From positions 115,355 through 126,106 of the forward strand of contig MU646534.1 of the NCBI GenBank assembly GCA_026770585.1: a DNA stretch of 10,752 nt. Direction: 5' to 3'. The position numbers were made by a program, and so were the translations under genes. Source of the stretch: Baffinella frigidus. Lineage: Eukaryota; Cryptophyceae; Cryptomonadales; Baffinellaceae. This document shows, in pieces, positions 5,924-10,752 of the stretch. Below the pieces are notes generated by a model. That model was not told the origin of the DNA. It saw nothing but the letters and a program-made list of their open reading frames with translations, and searched no databases. Positions within the stretch are counted from its first letter, which is position 1. Each line of letters begins with the position of its first letter.

Positions 5924-5978
5924 CTGCGTACTCGACGACATCCGCGCGTGCCACAACACCGTCCGCGAGAAATACCGC
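5924..5978 (-). CDS. PD-(D/E)XK nuclease active-site exon (copy A, most complete)
   Basis: Minus-strand exon with acceptor GTTATTTCAG (AG at 5980-5979) and donor GTCATT (GT at 5923-5922), phase 0 to phase 1. It encodes AVFLADGVVARADVVEYA. In PD-(D/E)XK enzymes of the DUF2779 type, a hydrophobic strand ending in A/V-R-A/V-D precedes the E-x-K strand; the Asp of A-R-A-D is the first metal ligand. The frame stays open upstream (PALFQ before AVF), so a longer exon with an acceptor near 5990-6005 is also possible and gives a natural-looking L-F-Q-A-V-F strand. Joined to 5042, it places D and E-V-K about 15 residues apart, normal for the fold. Exons further 5' were not found; the sequence upstream is a tandem repeat. 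Confidence 0.6.
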
Positions 5979-5994
5979 CTGAAATAACGCTGGC

Positions 5995-6255
5995 TGCTCC
6001 TCCCCATCCTCCCACCCTCCGCCCCCTTCGTGCTCTGCCAAGGGGTTGAGGGTTTAGAGTTATGGACCAAGTGGCTCCTCTGTCCTCTGCCGAGGGGCGG
6101 CATCTCGAATCAGAACTGGCCCACCCGCTTCCTCCCAACCGCCTCCTCCTCCTCCTCCGTGCTTTGTCGCGGGGTGGCACTTCGAACCAGAACAGTTTCG
6201 CCCCCTCATCCCACCCGCCTCCTCCTTCGTGCTCTGCCGAGGGGTTGCATTTCGA
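5995..6255. repeat. Diverged ~70-bp tandem repeat, four units
   Basis: The anchor CTTCGTGCTCTGCCGAGGGG (and variants) recurs near 6028, 6083, 6159 and 6229, preceded by CCACCCGCCTCCTCCT and followed by CATTTCGAATCAGAAC-like sequence. It lies directly upstream (minus strand) of active-site exon A, and the exon's possible 5' extension overlaps the first unit. Open frames on either strand here reflect the repeat. Confidence 0.7.
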
Positions 6256-6395
6256 TGCATTCTGCCGTGTCAACTGTGTCGATGGTGGGCTGTGAACCGT
6301 TTCTATGACTCTCTCTCTCCCTTCGGCGCGCAGACTGCCGAAAACTCGAAAGAGAGCAAGGATCGTTTATTACGGATCGAAACCAACATGGCCGC

Positions 6396-6754
6396 CGTGA
6401 ATTCCCTTCGGTGAAGGCCTTGCAGTGGAATGGCCCCAGGGTTCACAACTGAGATGTCGGAAGGAACAACCTTGTGTCCCAACCGATGGCCTACCGTAGG
6501 ATCATGGGACGTATTCGCAGTGTCGGGCAATAGTCGGAGCACGGCCAGGCGGTTGACCAATGACGGTGAGATAGTTGACTAATTAGCGATCGAGAATCGG
6601 TGAGTCTGCGAACAAGATCTGCGAACACGAATCTGGAGAGGCTCGCAACCTGCTTCGATGCGCTGCATCTGCTTCTTGGTCTCGGCGGCTGCTTTCTCCG
6701 AACTCTGCCGCCACACTCCCTTTCACCGCACAGCGGAATACGAAGGCATTTCAC
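6396..6754. mobile_element. Possible non-autonomous element with short inverted ends
   Basis: CGTGAATTCCCTTCG (6396-6410) and CGAAGGCATTTCACG (6740-6754) are inverted matches at 13 of 15 bases. The interior at 6455-6510 (GGAAGGAACAACC, then GATGGCCTACCGTAGGATC) matches the arms of the inverted repeat at 6782-6988. The CGAAGGG end motif is shared with the element at 1583-1719. No coding frame of note. The boundaries are tentative. Confidence 0.35.
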
Positions 6755-6781
6755 GAAAACCCCATGAGGGAATCAGCCGTA

Positions 6782-6848
6782 GGATCCTACCGTAGGCCAT
6801 CCGTAGAGGCATAGGGTTGTTCCTACGGATATCCTGATCTACGGATGT
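6782..6848. repeat. 67-bp perfect inverted repeat, left arm
   Basis: Runs from GGATCCTACCGTAGGCC to CTACGGATGT and is the exact reverse complement of 6922-6988. The 73-bp spacer carries CAGCGGGCTACGAAGGGA, also found at 1577-1592. Confidence 0.95.
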
Positions 6849-6889
6849 TGGAGCCCCCACAGCGGGCTACGAAGGGACTTGCGGTGCCT

Positions 6890-6922
6890 GAGCCACGAAG
6901 AACCGGTTGGGATGCCCATCGA
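6890..6922. repeat. Second inverted repeat, left arm (33 bp)
   Basis: GAGCCACGAAGAACCGGTTG and the next 13 bases pair with 6993-7025 with three mismatches. This arm ends where the right arm of the 67-bp repeat begins, so the two hairpins are interlocked and compete for 6922-6988. Confidence 0.9.
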
Positions 6923-6988
6923 CATCCGTAGATCAGGATATCCGTAGGAACAACCCTATGCCTCTACGGATGGCCTACGGTAGGATCC
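6922..6988. repeat. 67-bp perfect inverted repeat, right arm
   Basis: Exact reverse complement of 6782-6848. It is also the loop of the second hairpin (6890-6922 with 6993-7025). Confidence 0.95.
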
Positions 6989-6992
6989 GACA

Positions 6993-7054
6993 ATCGATGG
7001 GTATCCCAACCGATTCTTGGTGGCTCTTTGTCCGATTCTTGGTGGCTCTTTGTC
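6993..7054. repeat. Right arm of second inverted repeat plus 22-bp tandem duplication
   Basis: 6993-7025 pairs with 6890-6922. CGATTCTTGGTGGCTCTTTG plus TC (22 bp) occurs at 7011-7032 and exactly again at 7033-7054, so the outer end of the arm has been duplicated. From 7055 to 7134 nothing is assignable. Confidence 0.9.
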
Positions 7055-7134
7055 CACTTCTGGGGTATTCACGTGCACGGTGTGTGAAGCATCAGTGGAT
7101 AGGAAACGCTCATCGGTGTGGGCAAGGAGTTTAG

Positions 7135-7496
7135 GTTGTGCGGTGGGGTTTTAGAGTGCAGGCATTCGGGTAGAGGGTCTTGAGTGTCTAGCGATAGATT
7201 GAGTGTGTGGAGATGGTGTACGGTTAACGGTTTGAGTTGCAAGTCCAGGGATCAAGGTATAGCGTTAAGAGTGTTTAGGGTTGTAAGGTTCAGGGTTTAG
7301 GGTGTAGGGTTTAGTTTTTAGTGTTCAAGGTTTAGGGTTTAGGTCTTAGGGTTCAGTGTTTAGGGTTGAGGGTTTAGGGTTTGAGTGCATGGAGATGAAT
7401 GGTACCCAGGCAGGGATATTTTGAGTGTTTAGGATTTAAGGTTTAGGGTTTAGGGTTTAGGGTTTAGGGTTTAGGGTTTAGGGTGTAGGGTGTGAA
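7135..7496 (+). repeat. Interstitial TTTAGGG telomere-like array
   Basis: Degenerate TTTAGGG units (TTGAGGG, GTTCAGGG, GTGTAGGG, TTTAGTG) run for about 350 bp. A block at 7441-7489 contains six perfect GTTTAGG units, then GTGTAGG. It is the largest such array in the window. TTTAGGG is the canonical telomere repeat of land plants and many algae, so this may mark an old chromosome end, a repair insertion or a telomere-derived minisatellite. Confidence 0.85.
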
Positions 7497-7497
7497 T

Positions 7498-7540
7498 GGT
7501 ACCCAGGGGGGGGTCTCGGCTCCGGAGATACAGGAGGAGG
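7498..7540 (+). repeat. Direct repeat left of MITE
   Basis: GGTACCCAGGGGGG, TCTCGGCTCCGGAG and AGGAGGAGG recur in the same order at 7840-7881, so this segment flanks the MITE on both sides in direct orientation. A shorter GGTACCCAGG is at 7401-7410. Confidence 0.8.
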
Positions 7541-7541
7541 T

Positions 7542-7835
7542 CCGGGAACAACGATTTTTCTTTTAAGAATCTGGCAACGAAAACTACCACACAAATGAAG
7601 CAATTTAATAGTAGGAGGTCATAACTATAGATTTGTAAAGTCGCTTGCGTGGTAAAGATTGTACAATTCAGCTCATTTAACACTCGAAACGGCTCCAATT
7701 CCTTTATAAAAAGCCAATAGTTTTAAAATGTGTACCAGAAACGAGCGACTTTACAAATGTATAGTTATGACCTCCGATCATGAAATTGTGTAGTAGTTTT
7801 CGTGCAGATTCTTAAAAGCAAAAAATTGTTCCCGG
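7542..7835. mobile_element. MITE with ~100-bp terminal inverted repeats (copy 1)
   Basis: The left arm (7542-7645) starts CCGGGAACAACGATTTTTC and continues through CTGGCAACGAAAACTAC and GGAGGTCATAACTATAG to GTAAAGTCGCT. The right arm (7744-7835) is its diverged reverse complement. The roughly 98-bp interior has no coding capacity. The outer 60 bp match the arms of the smaller element at 9549-9680, so they form one family. No clear target-site duplication is visible; a 42-bp direct repeat flanks it instead. It is non-autonomous, and the transposase source is unknown. Confidence 0.8.
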
Positions 7836-7839
7836 ATCA

Positions 7840-7881
7840 GTACCCAGGGGGGGATCTCGACTCCGGAGCGGTAGGAGGAGG
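7840..7881 (+). repeat. Direct repeat right of MITE
   Basis: Diverged copy of 7498-7540 (GTACCCAGGGGGGG, ATCTCGACTCCGGAG, TAGGAGGAGG). The MITE lies between the copies, either inserted at a tandem-repeat junction or responsible for the duplication. Confidence 0.8.
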
Positions 7882-8790
7882 AAATGAAGTCCGCTTCAAA
7901 CGCCTTGCCTGCCAATCCAGTATTGATGTCAGAGGATTGAGGAAGCTTGGCACGTATCACGGGCATCGGCCGGGTTCCTAGGGTTTGGGGCGGGTTTAAC
8001 GAAACGTGTGCGGGTATGTTGCATGAGCAAGTTTTCCCTTGCAGTTGGTTGGCCTGGGTGAGTCAGGCAGGGCAAGATTGCTGCACCTTGCTCAATCAGA
8101 AACATTTCGGTATCCCCGAGCTTCTCTTCAGGAACGAGCCTCCGCCGCCGGAACCACCCCAGCCTCAGGCACGTGGCCGCTTCCTGGTACGCCGCCTTGT
8201 TCAGCGGTGGAAGCGGAAGCTCTCCCGTGTCCGTCGCCGCATCCTTCTCCCAGGCCGCACTGCTGTGGCTGTCGCCCACTGCCTTCGGGGACCAGCTGCT
8301 CGCAAGTCCGCGAAGGCGGCCTGGTGGAGCGGGTACGAGACGCCACGACAGCGCAAGTGAGGAGGGAGTTCTGGCGCTGCAGGAGGCAAGCGATGGCAGA
8401 GGCTTCGGTAGCAGAGACGGGTTCACGAACGCCGCCCTGGGATCCCCAAGCGAAAAGCGAATTCGCGAGCGGGACCCCGCGGAGGCGGAGGAGGCACCGC
8501 GCAGGAACATTGCGCAGCGAATCAGCGCGAGCCCGAATGCCGGCGCAGGCGCGTGGAGCCTCCCAGGCCGCATGTTTCCACCGCCGGGCCCCTTGCTTGA
8601 CAAGAAAATCCCGCCCGGCCCACCCCGAAGTGCATCAAGTTCGAGGCTGGTTAGTGTGCCGTTTATGCAAAAAGCGCTTCGATGTCGGCCCGATGTTGGC
8701 GAAAAAGGCTCAACCTCCAGCGTCAAGTTGTCCAGGTGACTGTCTTGGGAAAAGAGTAAAGCAGGGGGGGGCCCTGTTTTCCCGGGCCTG
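7882..8790. other. GC-rich block with overlapping open frames, coding status uncertain
   Basis: Three frames are open for more than 180 codons: plus 8039-8914, plus 8173-8739 and minus 7929-8726. All are rich in Ala, Pro, Arg and Ser, as expected when stop codons are rare because of GC content. None shows a domain I recognise. TTTTCCCTTGCAG at about 8032-8044 is a good acceptor, so an exon of the plus-strand gene could start there; the frame downstream includes CRLCKKRFD, a C-x2-C but no complete finger. The block lies between the two divergent genes, so it may be a promoter/CpG-rich region or hold their first exons. Confidence 0.3.
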
Positions 8791-8861
8791 TTTCGTGCCC
8801 TCAGTTGCTCGCGTTAGCTCCCACGAGAAGCCCTGCGCTCATCTTTCCCGTCTCTTCTACC

Positions 8862-9153
8862 ATGGTGCTCAAAAACTGGGGCGTCCTTGCTCAGGGAGTG
8901 AGTCAGGACGCTGACACCCTACTCTCTCCCCCACGTGGCGACAATGTCCTATGGCTGGGAAAGGAGCGAGCACACACCCTCCCTGGGGTGTACGCTTTCA
9001 TCGCGATCGGCGCTCTCAAAACGGCGATGGACCCCGCGTGCCTGGAAGAGGTTGTCCCCTGCTCTCCACGCTGGGCGCTGTTGGGATGGGTCCCAAGCAT
9101 GCCTCTGGCTGAACTGCCTCGCTCCGGCCCGCCATCTGACTGGATGTTCCCAG
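8862..9153 (+). CDS. Possible 5' exon of dual-specificity phosphatase gene
   Basis: ATG at 8862 has a good Kozak context (TACCATGG). The frame gives MVLKNWGVLAQG, later GVYAFIAIGALKTAMDPAC, LEEVVP. After the C-run at 9056-9059 the plausible frame shifts: a DSP N-terminus is expected to read V-V-P-x-L-...-G-S-Q-A-x, and GSQACLW appears in the next frame (9082-9102), which runs to CAG|GTATGT at 9153 and joins in phase 0 to the next exon. So there is an extra or missing base near 9056, or a different exon structure. The first frame alone stops at 9168-9170. The 48-bp intron 9154-9201 is a multiple of three and stop-free in the downstream frame, so its removal is not certain. The call rests mainly on context. 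Confidence 0.3.
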
Positions 9154-9201
9154 GTATGTCCTGCCGCTGACGGTTTCCCTCGCTGGGATCCCTCCCCCCA
9201 G

Positions 9202-9279
9202 GCTGGAGTAACGCATGTCGTCAACGGTGGCGCTTTCCGCTACGACAAGAGCTCTCTCATTTCCTACCTCGACGTCAAT
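9202..9279 (+). CDS. Dual-specificity phosphatase exon (AGVTHVVN)
   Basis: A 26-codon exon after acceptor CCTCCCCCCAG (AG at 9200-9201) and before donor AAT|GTACCC (GT at 9280-9281), phase 0 at both ends. It encodes AGVTHVVNGGAF, then RYDKSSLISYLDVN. [KL]-x-G-[IV]-T-H-V-[VL]-N is the classic early strand of DSP-type protein phosphatase domains, and F-x-Y-L-x-[LV]-x-V-x-D follows in that family. Joined to 10049 it reads YLDVN-VVDSEDTDI, as expected. The enzyme class removes phosphate from Tyr and Ser/Thr or from other phosphorylated substrates; which one applies here cannot be told. Confidence 0.65.
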
Positions 9280-9418
9280 GTACCCTCCCACACCAGACTC
9301 CACTGGATGACCATGGACGCATCAGCGCGCTCGCAAAGTTATCTCTGCCCCGGGACCCTCCCGCGTGCACACCTCGCATCAGAGGTCCCGCATCAGGGTC
9401 CGCGCGCTGCCTATTTCT

Positions 9419-9526
9419 GCCTCAGTCTAGTTGGGCCAACTTGGAAACTTGGTGATCCCGGGCTCTTTTCCGCTCCATAGTCGAAGGATGTGTACCGAAC
9501 GGCAACTTGAGAACAGTCGGGCAGCC
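9419..9526 (+). repeat. Dispersed repeat R1, copy 4
   Basis: Plus-strand match: CTCAGTCTAGTTGGGCCAAC, CTTGGTGATCCCGGGCTC, TTTTCCGCT, then CAACTTGAGAACAGTCGGGC. The MITE at 9549 follows closely. Confidence 0.7.
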
Positions 9527-9548
9527 CTCACGCTCACGCTGCATTTAT

Positions 9549-9680
9549 CCGGGGAAGCCTATTTTTCTTTCATTTCCTGGCAACGAAAATTACTACACAG
9601 ATGCTTTAATATTACTAGTAAGAACGAATTGTGTAGTAATTTTCGTTGCCAGGAAATGAAGGAAAAATAGGTTTCCCCGG
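9549..9680. mobile_element. Near-perfect palindromic MITE (copy 2 of family)
   Basis: A 51-bp left arm (9549-9599, starts CCGGGGAAGCCTATTTTTC, includes CTGGCAACGAAAATTACTAC) and a 51-bp right arm (9630-9680) match at 49 of 51 positions around a 30-base AT-rich loop. Arm identity of 96% suggests recent origin or gene-conversion maintenance. Shared arm motifs with 7542-7835 include ATTTTTCTTT, CTGGCAACGAAAA and TACTACACA. No target-site duplication is evident. Transcribed either way it would form a long hairpin. Confidence 0.85.
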
Positions 9681-10048
9681 AAAAGCATGTCAGCCGCGCC
9701 GAGTCGCGGCCAGTCGTTTCAGGCTGGCGGTTTTGCACGGGGGGGGTAAGGGCTACAGCGAGACAAAACACGTGCGTATATTCGGAGGATACTGGCATGA
9801 GCACAACGGCAAAATATCCGTATATTCGGGGGATGACAGGTGGGGTCCCATGTTTCCCCCTGTCCAGCAGGATCAGGATTTTGACCAGTCAGACTTTTGA
9901 CCAGCGAAACGTGTGGCGCCTTCGTCTCCGTTCTGCAACAAAATGTAGTGTGTGAGAGAACTCCAGATCCGTGTAGTACCAAAAACACCGCAGGGGGTCT
10001 TAGAATGTGGTCATGCTGGTCGTGTAATCAATCACTTCTTTGTGGCAG

Positions 10049-10130
10049 GTTGTGGACAGCGAGGACACGGACATCTCCCCCTGGTTCCACCGCGTCAACG
10101 ATTTCGTCGGCAAGGCCCACGCCATGGACG
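10049..10130 (+). CDS. Dual-specificity phosphatase exon (VVDSEDTDISPWF)
   Basis: The exon follows CTTCTTTGTGGCAG and ends GAC G|GTGCCT, phase 0 to phase 1, 27 codons plus one base. It encodes VVDSEDTDISPWFHRVNDF, then VGKAHAMD. This is the D-[ST]-x-x-x-D-[IL]-x-x-[YW]-F-x-x-[VA]-x-[DE]-F-[IV]-x-x-A-x helix region that precedes the catalytic loop in DSPs; the conserved Asp at V-D-S-E-D is the general-acid region. The next exon should start with G-[GR]-x-V-L-V-H-C, but it is not found in the rest of the window. If the donor were skipped the frame would stop at 10151 after GAFSAPR, giving an inactive fragment. Two copies of the exon's 3' end lie downstream. Confidence 0.7.
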
Positions 10131-10159
10131 GTGCCTTTTCCGCGCCACGCTAGACTTGG

Positions 10160-10245
10160 GAAGCATCTGTTGAAATGGCTTTCATTTAATTAGGCGGCTT
10201 AGTTAAATGACTTTCGTTTAATTAGACGGCCTAATTAAATTAAGG
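10160..10245. repeat. TTTAATTAG inverted and direct repeats
   Basis: TTTCATTTAATTAGGCGGC and TTTCGTTTAATTAGACGGC are direct copies; the second is followed by its inverse, CCTAATTAAA. It lies in the sequence between the exon and its first copy. Confidence 0.7.
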
Positions 10246-10295
10246 GCCTTGTAAATAGTTTCATAGTAATTGAATAGGAAAATTGCATGGTAATA

Positions 10296-10334
10296 GTCAC
10301 CGATTTCGTCGGCAAGGCCCACGCCATGGACGGT
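10296..10334 (+). repeat. Copy of phosphatase exon 3' end with donor site
   Basis: Matches 10094-10132 at 38 of 39 bases, including the GACG|GT splice junction. The difference changes Asn to Thr (VTDFVGKAHAMD). The following bases make the donor GTAGTA. An AG lies at 10295-10296 but no convincing pyrimidine tract. In sequence it is an intact pseudo-exon end. Confidence 0.85.
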
Positions 10335-10470
10335 AGTATACGTACATAGATCCCTACATATACGTATATACGTATATATACCCTGCTTTATAGGTAGCAG
10401 GGTAGGATGGGGAAATCCGACCACGGCACTACATAGACGTATACAGACCCAGTGGTATACGTATACAGGC
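10330..10470. repeat. TA-rich GTATAC/ATACGTAT tract with a hairpin
   Basis: Repeated palindromic GTATAC and TATACGTATA elements, plus a 9-bp perfect hairpin: TACCCTGCT (10379-10387) and AGCAGGGTA (10396-10404). Such sequences extrude readily as cruciforms. No gene is seen. Confidence 0.65.
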
Positions 10471-10472
10471 CC

Positions 10473-10504
10473 ACGATTTCGTCGGGAAGGACCACGTCAT
10501 GGAC
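10473..10504 (+). repeat. Second, more diverged copy of phosphatase exon 3' end
   Basis: Matches 10099-10129 at about nine tenths of positions (ACGATTTCGTCGG, AAGG, CCACG, CATGGAC) but the GT donor is lost (GACAAC). Two of the three changes are non-synonymous, as expected of a decaying copy. Confidence 0.75.
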
Positions 10505-10752
10505 AACACACCCTTTATTTGAATCTCACATTTACACAGATTTCATTTTAATCACCGTTTTGCTATCGTAGGGGAGTTTTTTTCTGCTATGGTCGAGCTG
10601 TGTGGAGGCTGAGAAAAACAGATCCTTCAGATAGCCAAACACTGAGTTTCAAAATAAACTTGTTCCCACATTCAATCGCACCCCCCCCCCCCCCCAACAT
10701 CTTGCCGAGAAAGCCGTGTTTGACCAGAACCAAACGCCCCCCCCCCCCCCGT
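10505..10752. other. Non-coding tail with two C homopolymers
   Basis: AT-rich sequence without a supported gene, then C15 at 10681-10695 and C14 at 10737-10750 close to the window end. Homopolymer C runs often stop assemblies, so the end may be an assembly limit. The expected phosphatase catalytic exon is not here. Confidence 0.6.

Larger units (their letters stand above)
9280..10048 (+). other. Intron of the phosphatase gene (769 bp)
   Basis: Starts GTACCC and ends CTTCTTTGTGGCAG. Both flanking exons are phase 0 and the joined peptide fits the DSP pattern. It carries R1 copy 4 and a palindromic MITE. Open frames inside it (for example 9646-9900 plus) show no family resemblance. Confidence 0.6.

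Noticed and set aside
5878-6273. Minus-strand open frames rich in Gly and Arg
   Set aside because: They are read from the 70-bp tandem repeat; only the segment at 5924-5978 (and perhaps a few codons upstream) has family-like residues.
8039-8085. P-loop-like GLGESGRA in a plus-strand frame
   Set aside because: The invariant Lys and Ser/Thr are missing and no other GTPase or ATPase motif follows; a chance match in GC-rich sequence.
9431-9804. Matching peptides on both strands (FSFISWQRKLLH)
   Set aside because: They are produced by the two arms of the palindromic MITE, not by a gene.
1-10752. tRNA, snRNA or rRNA genes
   Set aside because: Looked for T-loop (GGTTCRANYCC), U2/U6 and 5S landmarks on both strands by eye and saw none.

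Overview
This window looks like intron- and repeat-rich nuclear DNA from a eukaryote. TTTAGGG-type telomere-like repeats suggest a photosynthetic protist or alga; the species cannot be named from sequence alone. Supporting signs are GT-AG splice sites with matching phases, short conserved coding islands separated by long non-coding stretches, foldback elements, satellites and minisatellites, and the absence of any bacterial-style operon. I see no rRNA, tRNA or CRISPR array.

Most of the window is repeats, but two split genes can be pieced together. Minus strand, reading from about 6000 down to 330: a predicted PD-(D/E)XK nuclease, most like the DUF2779 / RecB-Cas4-like branch. One exon (5924-5978) carries the candidate active-site Asp in an A-R-A-D motif. 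The next (4960-5042) carries the E-V-K motif and joins it in matching phase. A distal exon (333-407) carries a Cys cluster of the kind expected at the C-terminus of such enzymes. Between the first two lie four extra copies of the 3' end of the active-site exon, each with its 5' splice site. Two of these keep the peptide intact with mostly synonymous or conservative changes; two are broken.

Plus strand, 8862 to beyond 10130: the N-terminal part of a dual-specificity (DSP-type) protein phosphatase. Exons 9202-9279 and 10049-10130 join in phase 0 across a 769-bp GT-AG intron and read as the first part of a DSP catalytic domain. The catalytic HCxxGxxR exon would lie beyond the right edge. Here too the 3' end of the last visible exon is repeated twice in the downstream sequence. 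The two genes are head to head, separated by an inverted-repeat region, a telomere-like array, a MITE and a GC-rich block.

Layout: 1-90 degenerate telomere-like repeat; 333-750 last nuclease exons and dispersed repeat R1; 820-1480 degenerate tandem repeats; 1575-1720 foldback remnant; 1788-2250 tandem repeat with a GAA expansion; 2239-2905 a second repeat family; 2971-3237 strong hairpins; 3950-4545 satellite with a 250-bp higher-order period; 4611-6255 nuclease exons, exon copies and intronic minisatellites; 6396-7054 nested inverted repeats; 7135-7490 interstitial telomeric array; 7542-7835 MITE; 7882-8780 GC-rich block of uncertain coding status; 8862-10130 phosphatase exons, with a second MITE in the intron; 10160-10752 AT-rich and TA-rich sequence with exon copies, ending in C homopolymers.
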